64,000 nucleotides of DNA, taken from the NCBI GenBank assembly GCA_037157565.1, contig JAZHRO010000054.1, forward strand, positions 14,987,501-15,051,500, read 5' to 3'. The DNA is from Thalassia testudinum (Eukaryota; Streptophyta; Magnoliopsida; Alismatales; Hydrocharitaceae). A model generated the notes under the pieces. That model saw nothing but the letters and a program-made list of their open reading frames with translations, ran no database searches and had not been told where the DNA came from. Made by a program: the position numbers and the translations under genes. Below are positions 13,101-25,328 of this stretch, piece by piece (within the stretch, counting starts at the first letter, position 1; every line of letters begins with the position of its first letter).

Positions 13101-14018
13101 GTCAGTAAAAGGGGGATATGTATAATTAGAGATACAAGGAGGGTATACAGACAGAACATGTGCATTTGCGAAATATTCACGTGCGCATTGCATGCATGCA
13201 AAGCCCAACCACGTACGTACGTAGGCATTCCGATTCCCGTCTTCAAATTGCGCCAACCTAATCAGCGTCCCTTCCATTCTATTCAGGTGATCGTCGGCGA
13301 GATCGGCTGGCCAACGGACGGGAACGAGAACGCGAACCCTGACTACGCTCGGCGCTTCAACCAGGCCCTCATCAACCGCATCATGCAGCGCGCCGGCACG
13401 CCCCGGCGCCCTTCCTCCCCTCCTGACATTTACCTCTTTGGCCTCCTCGATGAGGATGCCAAGAGCATCAAGCCCGGGTACTTCGAGCGCCACTGGGGTC
13501 TCTTCGCCTTCAACGGCTCCCTCAAGTACCCCCTCGTCCTCGCCAACGGCCTTCCCCTCACCCCCGCCCGCGGCATCTCCTCCCTCCCGCGCCAGTGGTG
13601 CGTCATGTCCCCCTCCGCCTCCGTTGCCGACCCCCTCCTCCCCGAGAGCCTAAACTACGCGTGCACCTACGCCGACTGCACCAGCCTGGGGTACGGCTCG
13701 TCGTGCGGGGCCCTCGATGCGAGGAGCAACGCCTCCTACGCATTCAACCAGTACTACCAGACGATGAGCCAGCAGAAGGGGGCATGCGGGTTCGGGAACC
13801 TCTCCGTGATCACGACGGTGGACCCGTCGCCAGCCGGGCAGCCGCGGTGTAGGTTCGAGGTGATGATAGATGTGAGGAAAGTTGGGCGGCGGCAGCAGCA
13901 GCAGCAGCAGCAGGGTGGGAGGGGAGTGCCCTCTTCTGCTCCTCGTGGTGGGTGGGGGCTCACCGTGTGGTTGGTGGCGGTGGTCATTTGGATGTGGATG
14001 TTTGCAGGGAGGCGTTAG
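10189..14018 (+). CDS. GH17 glucan endo-1,3-beta-glucosidase with X8 domain, GPI-anchored
   Basis: This gene encodes a wall-surface beta-1,3-glucanase that hydrolyses callose. Four exons are supported: 10189-10544, 10986-11106, 11428-11748 and 13287-14018, joined in frame to about 509 residues. The protein opens with a hydrophobic signal peptide, then the mature start [13 protein letters not shown]. The GH17 barrel shows the acid/base Glu in VGNEP (codons split around the exon 1/2 join) and the nucleophile Glu in [10 protein letters not shown] at the start of exon 4. An X8/CBM43 domain follows from WCVMSPS, with its cysteines in [15 protein letters not shown] and CGFGN. The C-terminus has a seven-Gln run, then a Ser/Gly stretch and a hydrophobic tail typical of a GPI signal. 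The layout matches the Arabidopsis At5g58090/At4g31140 clade. The ATG at 10189 is chosen because it gives a clean signal peptide. The exon 3 donor (GTCCTATG) is weak but frame-preserving. No lesion is seen. Confidence 0.92.
11749..13286 (+). other. Large intron 3 of GH17 gene
   Basis: This 1538-bp AT-rich intron is much longer than introns 1 (441 bp) and 2 (321 bp). Its middle, about 12349-12640, starts GGCTCTGTTTAGC and closes near CTCAAACAAATGC, which looks like a weak terminal inverted repeat of a MITE. I see no convincing target duplication for it. No coding sequence is present. Confidence 0.5.
13893..13913 (+). repeat. CAG microsatellite coding polyglutamine
   Basis: Seven CAG codons in a row in the last exon of the glucanase gene encode a Gln run between the X8 domain and the GPI-anchor signal. 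Such runs vary in length between alleles. Confidence 0.85.
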
Positions 14019-14230
14019 CCAATAATCGTGTTAGTGGGGGATCAAGGCGGTAATTTTTCGGTGTTGTGTGTATCATTTACACTGACAACGTCCCATTGTT
14101 AGGGTAACAGTGTGCAGCGACCTGAAAGGGACCGTCACCTCCCATGATTTGTTGTTCCTCGATTATTTTCTCTTTCTATTTTGGATTTCGTGGTATGTGT
14201 TCGTCGAGACGAAGGAATTTAGGAAGCAAA

Positions 14231-14265
<35 letters not shown>

Positions 14266-14539
14266 AGTACGTATAGGTTAAGGTTGGATGTACATTTGTA
14301 ATCTAGCTCTTTGCCACTGGCGAAGTATATGGCTTTCGTTTTAATGTGGCCACGGGGGTGTTTGTCAAGGAAATTGGGAATATGCTTTATATCCATCCAA
14401 TTCACTCATCTGAGGTCAGATACACGGGTATGATTAATTTCTATTACAGCCATATGAGTTGCACATGAGCAAGATGCCTAAAGTTGTTTCAGCTTGCATG
14501 CGCGCTGAATTCTTAAAACTCCTACATAGATATTAGCCA
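14019..14539. other. 3' flank of GH17 gene with TG microsatellite
   Basis: Presumed 3' UTR and downstream DNA of the glucanase gene. A (TG)n run of about 16 repeats lies at 14231-14264. Nothing else is recognised. Confidence 0.6.
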
Positions 14540-16330
14540 CATTTTAAATTTAGGACGTAGATTCACAGATGTAAAAAATGATCTAAAATATAATGTAAAG
14601 ATGTGTGTGAAAATGTGATCTTTATTTGATATATATTTTATTTATGTAAAAAAATATTGATATATGATAAGATCTATCATTATTGAAATTAATAATAAAT
14701 TTATTTTATATAAGTATAAATTATTAAAATCATCTTTAAAGTCAATTTATATTGGTGTAAAATTATTTTATATTTATGTAAAATTATCAGATTACCTTCG
14801 AAATGACCTTATATTAGTATAAGATCACTTTACACAGATACAAAAATGTCATCACCTTCGGAATAATTTTACATTGATGTAAAATCACCTTAAAATAATT
14901 TATTACTGATACAAAAATACGTATAATAATTTATCATTTGTGCAAGGAAACTTATTATTAACGTAAAGTTATTTATTACATGTGTAAATACAATTTATCA
15001 CTTGTAAGTGTACGATGATTTTTTTTAATGTGACATAATTTATTAAGTAATAAATTTTATATTCTTTTATTTCTTTACATTGAATATTAATTATCATATT
15101 TCAAAAAAAAATATCAATTATCAAATAAAAATTACATTAACACCATCTTATAATATATTTTACATCACTTTGTGTATTTTTCAACATTTTAACTTTAATT
15201 TATTTAATATTTTTCGTAGAGATGGTAGGAGATAATTGTATTAATCTGTCATTCGACGTTTATTTATACGGAAGTTTTACGTCGACGGAAACCTTTCTTT
15301 ACACCGATCGGTGTTGAGAGAGTCAAAAGATCTGTTTATGTCTGCATGAGGAGCAAGGTGGAGCTAGAAGGGGACCATTTAATTTCTTTACAAATTTTAT
15401 ACTAAAATCTTTAACTTTAGTAAATTTTCTCGTATTTTACCCTCTCAAATAATAGGCTTGCATTGATAGATATAAATATTTTTAAATTCACCTTCCCTAA
15501 ATTTAATAGGTGTTGAAATTTGAAGGTGTAATTTAGGAAAATTCCATGGATAGCTCAATTAGCAATCACGCTTTTACAATGTGATTTTGCAAACTTTTTT
15601 AAGAAAAATGATAGTCAATCATACTCATCTCACTCCCTGAAGGTTAACAAAAGTAGCAATGGGTCAGGCTAAAACTTTTTTTTTTTTTCTTACCAGAAAG
15701 TAAAGAAACGTCTAAGTTGATGTAAGGTGGTATGAACGTGAGTTTTAATTAATAATTAATATTTAATGTAAAGAAATAAAAAAATATAAAATTTATTACG
15801 TGGTGGATTTTATTATATTCAAAAAATTACTATATTACTTTGAATTAAAATGTACATATGATAAATAATTTTATAGTGGTGATAAATACCTTACATTGAT
15901 GATAAATTATTCTGGATGATTTTGAATCGGTGATAAATTATTCTAAAGTGTCATTGCACTGGTGTACTTTGCACTGGTGAAAATTGATTTTACACTTGTG
16001 TAAAGTGGTTTTGACATATGTATTTGAGATTTAGGGTTTAATCTTTTAAGTAAGGTGAAAAATCATTGTTTAAGTGTAAATCATCTGTCATAGGTGAAGA
16101 AATACTTGAAATTTAATTTTATACTAGAGTAATCTTTCTTGGAACTACTTTACACCGGTTTAAAGTAAAATTACATCGGTGTAAATTAATTTAAAGTGAG
16201 ACTGTTGTAAAGTAAAATTGAATCAGTGTAAACTTATTTTGAATGTATAAAGTGATTTTACTTTGATGTAAAGTGATTTCGAAGATAATTTAAGTGATTT
16301 ACATTTATATAAAAATAATTTATTGTGGGG
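14540..16330. mobile_element. Foldback-like element with long AT-rich inverted arms
   Basis: Two arms of roughly 600 bp, about 14540-15130 and 15740-16330, are inverted copies of each other around a ~600-bp centre. The clearest match is AATAAATTTTATATTC plus TTTATTTCTTTACATT at 15050-15085 against the reverse complement of 15755-15800. Inside each arm a degenerate motif of the form GATGTAAAATCACTTTA repeats many times. There is no open frame of note. This fits a foldback transposon or a non-autonomous element with very long terminal inverted repeats. Exact ends and target duplication could not be fixed by eye. Confidence 0.65.
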
Positions 16331-16802
16331 TGAACCTTATCCGGAATGAGTATTTTTTTTGATAAAAAAATATATATATTAAGTGAGGATTACATGACTA
16401 TGCTTCATATTTTGCAGCAATATCTACGTTTTCCAACTCACATCTTTATTTTTTGTTTTTTTTTTTTGTTTTACGTAACGACGTACATATGCATGCATGT
16501 GTTAATGAATGCACATTTAAAGTCTATCACCTCCGGCCAGAGCCTGATTGTTCCCAAATCAGGTACAAAATTAAGGTCAATCATACAACAATACTATCGA
16601 GTACAAGTCGAATGTATGAAGCTGGCTTAAGTGGCATCTCCCGAAATCTGCACAAATTTACTGCAATGCACCAAAATGGGGTTGAGAGAGGATAAAAGAA
16701 GTGGTACTTCAGCACAAAAAATTTTGACTACTTCAGCACCTGAATTCCCATCAAAGCACAAAGGCGAACCTTGACCTCTGCTGCTTCTTGTTGGTGTTCA
16801 TG

Positions 16803-17827
16803 TCAGAGTGAGACTGGACACGCCAGTGGTTTGCCTGCGAAGAAAGCTTCCAAGTTTCCAGCAGAGTTATCTTGACCACATTCATTGCAGATTCCTTGGT
16901 AGATACTGCAGTATGAGGTGACAGAACCACGTTATCCATCTGGAATAGTTCAGGAGGTACTTTGGGCTCATCCTGGAAGACATCCAGATCAGCACACCCC
17001 CCAATCTTCCCTTCCACCAGAAACCTAACTAGTTCATACTCATCAATCAGCGCCCCTAGCCCTACATTGATGACAATTCCATGCTTCCCAAGTGGCTCCA
17101 GGACATCTCTGTTGACGATGTGGTGAGTCTCGCTGGTCAGGGTGCAGCACACAATCAGGATGTCACAATTAGCAGCCGACTCGATGGGAGTAGAGTAATA
17201 AGAATATGGAACCGAGGGCTTCCTCGTTCTAGAATGCTACGATATGACACAGTTGGAGGCTTCCAGTCTTTTGCCAATTTCAGATCCAATGCTTCCCAGG
17301 CCATCGATTCCTACACGCTTGCCGCTCAACTTGGAACCGAGGGGGAAGTCGCCGTTCGCCAACCACGAGCCACGCCGCACGTAGCGGTCGGCGGCGGACA
17401 CCCCGCGGAGGACGTCGAGTGCGAGGGCCACCGCTACGTCCGCGGCGTCCTCGGAGAACGCGGCGCTTGCGTTGGCGACGGCCATGAACGCCGCCGCGGA
17501 GGCGGCACTCCGTGAGGTCGATGTGGCGACGACACAGCGGAGGCGCGCGAGGGTCCTCGCGTCGACGGGCGTGCAGTAGGTGGTGAGGATGGCCGTGACG
17601 GAGCCGCAGCGGGAGGAGAGGAACTCCTCCGCCTCGCCCGAGAGGCCACGAGGCGAGTTGTGGGGCTGCAGGAAGCGGTACCTCCGGGAGAGGCCCTCGT
17701 TGAACTCGCCGAAGAGTGGGCCGAGGAGGAGGACGAGACGGGGGTCGTCGCCGCTCTGCCTGTTGCCGTTTGTGGGTTGGGATTGGGGCTCCGGCGGGGA
17801 GGGCGTGGTGCTGCGCTCGTTGGCCAT
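16803..17827 (-). pseudogene. Hydroxypyruvate/glyoxylate reductase (HPR3-like) pseudogene
   Basis: The family reduces hydroxypyruvate or glyoxylate with NAD(P)H as a D-isomer 2-hydroxyacid dehydrogenase. The ATG is at 17827 (MANERSTTPS). The Rossmann motif GLGSIG, the helix block ADRYVRRGSW, the active-site region, DVFQDEP and SPHTA are all readable. Several lesions disable it. The segment HIDLTECRLRG (17503-17524) sits in another frame between two compensating shifts, with about seven codons of the usual GTSAG-N segment missing. An in-frame TAG at 17237-17239 replaces the Tyr of the usual ISYHSR motif. The catalytic Arg of the G-R-G motif is Leu (CTA, 17057-17059), giving NVGLGALIDE. A frameshift near 16870 puts the normal C-terminus (LEAFFAGKPL, stop at 16803) out of frame. 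No intron is visible, so an old retrocopy is possible. The relic of a LINE lies just upstream. Confidence 0.88.
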
Positions 17828-18039
17828 TGGTGGGATCTGTGGTACTGCTGGTGGGAGCAAGGCCAAAACTCGCCGGATAGGAGAGAAAAGAAGACACGAC
17901 CGTGACTTGTGGTCTATCATGTTCAAAACAAGGCATCAAAACCTAACAATCCAAGAAAGCCTGTACAGAAGGCCCAAAGTGGGCAACAAATGAAGCGGCA
18001 ACGACCAACCTCAGCAAACATAAGGCATCTTCATTTTAT

Positions 18040-19940
18040 CATTCCATGAATTCCGGGCAAGAGTGGACTTTCATTATTGAAGATAGTCCACTGGGAATTG
18101 AGACACTATACTCAGCAAAATTTGCTGTTCGATGGGGGCAGAGAATTGGTAGTAGGGTACACCAAGTGAAAGGAAGAGATGTATAATCTCCAAATCGCTT
18201 CAACTCCATCGGATACTTAGACATCTAAGGGATAGAAAGTTTCCCAATCCACCGTTGATTAAGAAGAGATGAATCACTCTCCACATGGATGGCAAAAGTG
18301 GCATACATTCCCAGAGCAACAAATAGCATGGATGATGGTATGAATAGGAAGATTTTCTCTGGAGTCACAATGGACAAAGGCTGAAGCAGCTTTCAAAAAA
18401 TTGCTATCGGAAACCTAGACAACCATGGTTATGATCCTGAATCGCAGCAATGATGAGCTTGGAACTACAGGAGCGGGGTTTTTCATCATTAAGGCAGAGC
18501 AGAGCCCCAACATTCTTGGAAGCCCAGTCTTTAATAACAAGATTCACCCAAAGATGATCCAAGAAGTTATCCATAGACATTGTTGTGATGTAAGTTGTTC
18601 TGCTTGGACTTGTTACGAATCCACCAAATGGTGTACCAAGCAAAAGCATAGGTACCCCTCAAGAAATTGACCCTCTTATAGTTTCTGCTAGTTCAGAAAA
18701 TATGAACGGGCTCTATGGAAGGAATGGGGGTCGGTTGTTTGGTATTAAGCCATTTAAAGATAGATCTGCTAAGCTCACTAGCAAGAAAGAGATGATTTAG
18801 AGTTTCGACTTTAGGAGAATTGGGGGCAACAATGGCACTTGGAAGGGAAGGGGATACCGAGTTTATGAATGTTGTCATCAATGGGGAGTCTTACCTTAAT
18901 AAGACGCTAGGTGAAGAGGGGGATTCTTAAATGAAAATGAAGCGCCCAGATATTCCTAGCCCAACTAAAAGGAGTGCTAAAAAAGGAGCTATGATAGGCC
19001 AAAGAAACTATAAAGTTGGCATGAGAAGTAGCCTTCCAAATAGGCTTGTCTGGAGAATTGTCAAAATCCATTGCCAAAATTGGGAATCACCTATCCAATG
19101 GGTAGTCCAAAAATCAGTAGTGCGTTTGTGGATCTCCCAAGCAATGTGAGGGGACATCCTAGTATAAGTATCCCAAAGAATACGAATCCAAGTAGGAAGA
19201 GGATGATAGGCAAGGGAAGTAGAACCATAGATAGTCCTAAAAAAGGTACTGAAAGGCAAATCACTGAAAAGGATATGCCATAATTGTTTCATGTGGAGGG
19301 CATCAATCAAAAGGAAGATATTCCTAATTTAAAGGCCACCATTATCAAAGGGAAGACACATGGAAGAAGAACCCGAGAAGAATCTAGCAAAGATAGTATT
19401 GATCTCCTAAGAATAGTTTTGGGAATATCAAAAATAGAGAAGATATGAATGGGGATAGAGGAAAGAACATGCATGTTAGATAAGGAGTCGAGCCAAAGAA
19501 GATAACATATTAGCTTTCCAATCAACCATCTTCTTGTGGATTTTATCAAGAATATCATTAAAGTAAGAGACTTTCGAGTGCACAGCAAAGATAAGGCACC
19601 CTAGATAGACAAAAGGGGAAAGAGTTGAGTTGGCATTGGGTGACCTAAAGAATGTGGGTGATCCTCCCCACAGGAAAGTAACGCCCAACAAAATAAAAGC
19701 TTTTAGATTGATTCAACTTTTGACCCATGGAATCCTCGAACGTTTTGATGAAGTCGAAAAAAGTGGAAATATTAGAAGTTACTCCATTCGTGAAGAAGAT
19801 ATTTTCATTCACATAAAGGAGGGCAACGAGCAGGCTAATGTCTCTTTTGACCGAGACAGGAGAAAAGGCTAGATTATTGCATGACAAGATGCCAAATTGT
19901 GAGGATGAGATTAGGCATGTAGTTGGTTTACACATTTAAG
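18040..19940 (-). pseudogene. Decayed LINE (L1-type): RT, zf-RVT and RNase H remnants
   Basis: Minus-strand fragments in shifting frames follow the plant LINE order. The RT palm lies at 19645-19935, with KLNQSKSFYFVG matching the conserved GQ-N-SKS-FVG block. The RT thumb lies at 19480-19690 (FVYLGCLIF, KIHKKMVDWKANMLS), followed by the HVLSSIP connector at 19310-19590. The LHMKQLW and HIAWEI block lies at 19010-19310. A zf-RVT segment lies at 18693-18881 (VETLNHLFLAS), and an RNase H relic near 18240-18330 (HVESDSSLL). The catalytic Y-A-D-D is replaced by YVNEN, so the RT is dead. No ORF1 or 5' RT half is seen beyond 19940, which suggests 5' truncation as is usual for LINEs. No poly(A) tail was identified. 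Confidence 0.8.
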
Positions 19941-21002
19941 TATTTCAGTATTGCATGCCATTTGCTTGATCCCTAAGTTAGGCATCCCATAGAATTTCCA
20001 AGTTAGTGATATTTATCCCACTTATCAGGCATCTTTATTCTTGGTGCATTCAAGTTTTTCCATTCTAGTGTTAGTACTTCTATATCATATCGTTTCATGG
20101 TGTTACAAATTTTTTTACTAAATTGCACCTTAATTATGTTATGAATTTGTAATGGACTATTTACTGGCTTCGATTTTTATTCGTTTATTTTTTATGTTTA
20201 ATTATTAGTAGTATATGTTGGTTACTTTATGTAATATGACGAGGAGGGGTGTGAACTTAATCAAATGGAGGTCTATTTACCATCGAGGGATAAGAAGGTT
20301 GATGATGGAAGTATTTTTGGGATAGATCCAAAATGTTAAGATAAATATGTAAGCTTTCGATCATGAGATTTTTCAAACAACTATTCTTCCCTTAAGCCTA
20401 GAAAGATAAAATTCCCTGTTTAGCAGAAGATGGCCCTTTCTTAAAATTACTACATGAAGGAAGTTCGTTTAGTTGATCATGTTTGTGCCAGTCACAGGAA
20501 AATCATAATCTCGAGGTAATGGTGACATCTCAACATACTCAATTAATAGAAGCAAATCAAAAATTGAAGAGATCCTTCACCACCAAAAGGAGGAGAATTT
20601 CAATGGATTGAAGTGCATGATTGAAGGTCAAGTATCATCACAATCTTAGTCAGATCAAGATTTAGCAAGAAATGAATGATAGTTTATCTTCTTGTTATGG
20701 CTTACATATGCAATTTTTAGCTTGAGATGGGGAAACTTTAACTCTTTTGAATTTTGTATTCATGTAGAAAATTAGTTTTGTCATTTACCTTTTAGAATAT
20801 ATAAAAGATGGGTTATCACTTGCCTTATTATGATTTTCTTACTCTTTTCTTGTAAATGAAGTACATGTATGTATGATGCTTAAAATGTAAATTTCATGAA
20901 TGGAAGTAAATATAAATTTTGAGTAGATACAAAATCATTATGAATTATAGTCATGCCTTTTATTCCTACTCATAGGGATTACTGATAATTTTGGTAGTTG
21001 TT
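19941..21002. other. Intergenic, nothing recognised
   Basis: AT-rich sequence without conserved frames or element ends that I can identify. Confidence 0.5.
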
Positions 21003-22910
21003 TGTTACGACTCGAAGTTGGCCTCTTGTGGAGCTTGGGAACTGCCCGCCTTGACTAAATCCCAAGACTCAGTGTCCAACGATAAATAACCAAATGCATG
21101 AAACATACCACAACCACACATGCAATGTAACTAAGCAAAATAAATAATAGGTAGCAACGGAAAACTAGAACAGAGTTCCAAAAGTACAATGTGCCACAGG
21201 CAGAGAATAACGTTTACTAACATAGCCATCGCTACTAAAGTAAAGAGGTATAACAAAACATGCTCCAACATACTAGAGATGCTCACTGACAGTAACTAAA
21301 GTCCCTGAAATGGAAAGAGGAAGGACAAATTACTACTGGGCTCGACTGGGTCCAGCACCCTCTGCAACCGGTGGCGCTGGCTGCTCAACTCCCTGGCCTG
21401 AACATGTTTACATATATCTGTGGTTAGCTAATGCTGAGTAGAGTGGCACATAAGATCATTAGATGCATTTAAACATGGAAGAAAAGCAGTAAACTATTCA
21501 TGCATTTTCCAGTTACTTATTATCATCTGTTTCCGTTTATAGTACACCATGTGTTTAATTGTTCGCATATTCTAGTAAGGCTCCATATCATTATTTAATC
21601 GATGTGTTCGCTAAGGGAACGATCTTGATGCAATTTTTCTACGATGTAGATGCCTACGTGGCACTCTCCTGTCCGGGGGAGTACCCTGTGGTAGCCCTAC
21701 ACCTGGTCTACCACCTTAGGGTCATGGTCGCGACGTAACGGTGACTATGGCACGCACGAAAAATGCACATGTAGCTATCCCGCACCAGCACACGGTCAGT
21801 CCTTTTCGCTAATGGGTACGCCCAAATGTATAGCACAGAACAGAATATGGGCCACACCCCTCAACAGTCTTTGTACCCTCACCCGACTATTCCGGTTTAT
21901 CCAGTGGGCCTAACAGGAGTCGGTGTACGGAGGCTAATCCTAACCCCGGGTCTCAACCCAAGAGGCGACCAACTCTCTCCCTACACAAAAGCGACAATAG
22001 CTCTTCTTAGAACAGCGTACACGAGGGCCAGCTCACTTTCCATACCTAAGTATGAACAGCCAACCAACATGCCCGTAGGTAACGTGTCCCATCATACATC
22101 AAATATCCATATTACTATACTTTTGATTCATTTCCTAGTTCCCCGTAGGGTTCATGCTTAGTACTCGGCTCATTTCATTACATGGCATGTATCTGTATCA
22201 CATTTTGGTTTCTTATTTATATATCAGGCAACTCGTGATTCAATAGGACAAGCAATCACCACATCAATTTAAGTATTCAATTACTCTTAGTAGGGAATTT
22301 AGCCACATGCATTCTCAATTTGTAACAAGCGAGGTTCATGCATCGAGTATAAACATTCACATTTTCAGTCCTAGGTTTTAAGTAGATATTTCTAATTTAG
22401 CATACACTTTAATAATTTGAACCATAGAAGTAGAGAGGACCACTCTATTAAAGTGTATGGGTGGTATGGGGGCATGAATGGTGGATCCCGAGGTCTCTGC
22501 GGGTCCTATGTGCACTAGGGACTGGGGACTTATTCCAAATAGTTGGTTAAACCAAACATTAACATCATTGACCAATATTCTATTTTGTCAAACCATCTCA
22601 AAATAGTATGGAAACGACCCTAACACGTAGGAAATTCTGAAAGAAAACTAACGGTACTTTGTTTGCGCAAAACCGACTTCGTTTGAGCCCTGAACTGGCC
22701 TAAACACGCGCACCCTGACCAAAATCAGATATCTGGGATGAGTCCCAAACATCTTAAATGAGCTTAGGATTCTCATCTCTGCTTAAGGCCTTATCGACCA
22801 AATGGATGGTAGTATCTGTATGATCTATATACGATTGATCGACTCTGTGCACACAAAGCCCCTCTGTCTACATCAACTACACACTCTCTCTCACACACAC
22901 ATACACACTA
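21003..22910 (-). mobile_element. Truncated Tekay/Del-type LTR
   Basis: It starts TGTTACGACTCGAAG and follows the same order of landmarks as the solo LTR at 3749: CCCAAGACTCAG, CTGGCTGCTCAAC, GCTGAGTAGAGTGG, AACGATCTTGATG and the CCCCGTAGGGTTCATG block. Similarity fades after the segment near 22690-22760 that corresponds to the first palindrome units (CAGATATCTGGGATGAG here). About 700-900 bp of the expected LTR, which is its 5' part in sense orientation, is missing or unrecognisable. The orientation (sense on minus) is inferred from the copy at 60172 next to pol. Confidence 0.75.
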
Positions 22911-25257
22911 TGGAGCCTAATGCCATCTCAATGATGACATGAGAAACAAGTCACCACTTTAGTCAAGGATGCCCCTTTTCACATGGTGAGAAGGTTACAC
23001 TTGCCATAACACCAGGAAAGACACCAACACCTAAAATCTAACTTCATTGAGCCTCATAAGTTCAGTTGCCTCATGTAATGAGTTTGACCTAAAAGATTGA
23101 ACCTTGTACAAAAGACCTTTTTGCAACTTGCTCAATATGTACCCAATAAATGATTCATAAAAACATTGTTACGACTTGAACTCTCACCCTATTAAGAAGT
23201 TGAATCGATTTTATAATAATTCTCCAAGATCTATAGTTGTCTAGCACATAACCATATAACATAGCACATGCACATCAAATATCATCACATCGAAGGCAAT
23301 AAAAGAAGGAAACAAATTGAGCTTGACTCGAAAGTCTAGTCAACAAGGTTAGCAACAATAATCCACAGTCATCAATAAAGAAATAAAGTGCAAGTATGAA
23401 GAAAACATTACTAAAATAACATGGGAAGAAAGAAAACTAAACCAGGACTAAGTAGAGAGGACCTATAGATCTGTTATGGTGCCAAACTTGAACTTGCACC
23501 GTCTTCGCCTATAGCTACCGCTACTGAAACCTAAGTATAGAGTCCAAACATAGGCATCGTCAGAAGATGGGTAGATTAGTGTAAATAATTAGCTAGTCAT
23601 ATTTAATATTCAAGGTTTCCTTCAACCTGGGTTGGGCAAGGTCTTCCTTCAAACATGGCTAGATTTGTTTCAAAAATTAAGACTATATAGACATATTCTT
23701 CAAAAAAGCACAAGAAAGCCAACAACCATTTTCTAATAAATCTATGTCCTTGGCAATCACATGGTTATTCCATTTTCTAAAACATCCTACAAATTAACAC
23801 AGTTAATTTCTTCCCATCTTTCACCGATAGGCTTTGAATCATGTATGTCTTTGTTGAGTAGAGTACTTACCATTTTTACATATTGTCTCAACTATATCTG
23901 TTGAAATTGAATTGTCTTTTTTCTTTGAAAGGTAAAATTGAATTGCCTTAGGATATAAATTTATTATGATAACAATTTGAAAGCGGCTTACTTTTGATCA
24001 TATAGTTAATAAAAATAATTTGATTTTCTTACTACAAATCATCAAAAACCTTAGACCATATTACTTGTAATGATAAATTATGCAGTACTATGAAAAATCG
24101 TTATTTTTACATAGGGATCATCGACTCATTTCTTACTTTTTTTTTCGATTTTTTTTGCTTATAATTATATTCAAAGACATTCGACTTCTCCATCACCTAG
24201 TATATAAATATTTTGGATATATAGTTATGATGCTTCTATATATAATAAAAAGAAAATGATGGTTCTGAATTTTTATTCTAGTTAATAAAAAGGCCAAAAT
24301 GATCTAGAGTTCAATGCAATATCTATAATCAAATCACTTTACTACAATAGTTTTTACCTACAACGATGGTTTTTTTCGGTGCAGGTTTAAAATACTATCA
24401 CTATAGCTACAAAGACCTATTTCGATGGTCAACTTTAGTATTCTCTTAAGAGACGTCGCTGTAGGCTATCCTGACGGTAAAAACTGTTGGTGTTGCACCT
24501 GATTTTATATAGATGGTCAACTTTTCAAAGGATGTTCAATTTGGCTTTCACACCAATAGTGACGATTTTATCCGTCAGTGTTAGGCCAAGATCAACAATT
24601 CTACCAATATAAAACGTTGACAACATCGTCACCTTAGATAAGAACTCCATCTTTACATTAATATCTAATAATAGTAAGAAATATCACCATAGAGAAATGA
24701 AGTTTCGAAGAGCATAAACAACACCATTTTTTTACATTAGGGTTATCATTGCCATAGTTTTTTAATATGGTAATATACAAATGTATTATTAACTATCGTA
24801 GACTATATTTTTTTCCTATATTATATAAGATGCACAAATATAACTTTTTCATATACTATAACAAAGATAAGGGAATTGATAAAGTTAATACAAATCAAAT
24901 TTATTCTACGAAGAAAAAAATATATATAGCCCCTGTACGAGGGAATTGATAAGGGAATTGATTCCCCGTTCGAGGGAATAAAAAAAAGGTGAATAAATAT
25001 TAAAATAAAATTTAAAGTATCTATCTTTACAAAATAATAAAAAAAAGAAATAATTGAACATCGTAGGATGAATATAACATTTTCCCAAAATTCAAATTGA
25101 ATCGCTATCATGAAATAGATAAGAAATTAATGTCATGAAATTATGTATAATTCTATTGTCCCTAAACAACCTCCCCATTTCTACATGTTTAAAGTCAAGA
25201 AATTTAAAAAGCATAAAGATTAAGAAATGGATGCTTCAACTTGAAACCAAAAAAGGA
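22911..25257. other. Intergenic with weak element relics
   Basis: At 23163-23600 a sequence starting TGTTACGACTTGAACTC faintly follows the order of the LTR just upstream and may be an older, more decayed LTR. At 24345-24660 a stretch with CACTTTACTACAATAG and repeated GACGG/CCGTC blocks resembles a CACTA-type subterminal region. Both are weak. No gene is recognised. Confidence 0.35.
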
Positions 25258-25328
25258 TGCACTAGCTAGGAATCGAATCCGGGTTTATATCATGAAAGAG
25301 TGCCATTCTACCACTAGACCACATGTGT
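25258..25328 (-). pseudogene. tRNA-Gly-like relic
   Basis: The minus strand has the D-arm GTGGTCTAGTGGTAGAAT and the T-arm CCGGGTTCGATTCC at the spacing of plant nuclear tRNA-Gly. The acceptor stem has about three mismatches of seven, and the anticodon stem has two mismatches. The position of the anticodon reads TTC instead of GCC. It is therefore a decayed tRNA gene or a tRNA-derived element head rather than a working tRNA. Confidence 0.7.

Noticed and set aside
17434..17993. Several long Arg/Pro-rich frames overlapping the HPR3-like sequence
   Set aside because: They are other-frame shadows of GC-rich coding DNA. Only HIDLTECRLRG in one of them is real, as an out-of-frame piece of the pseudogene.
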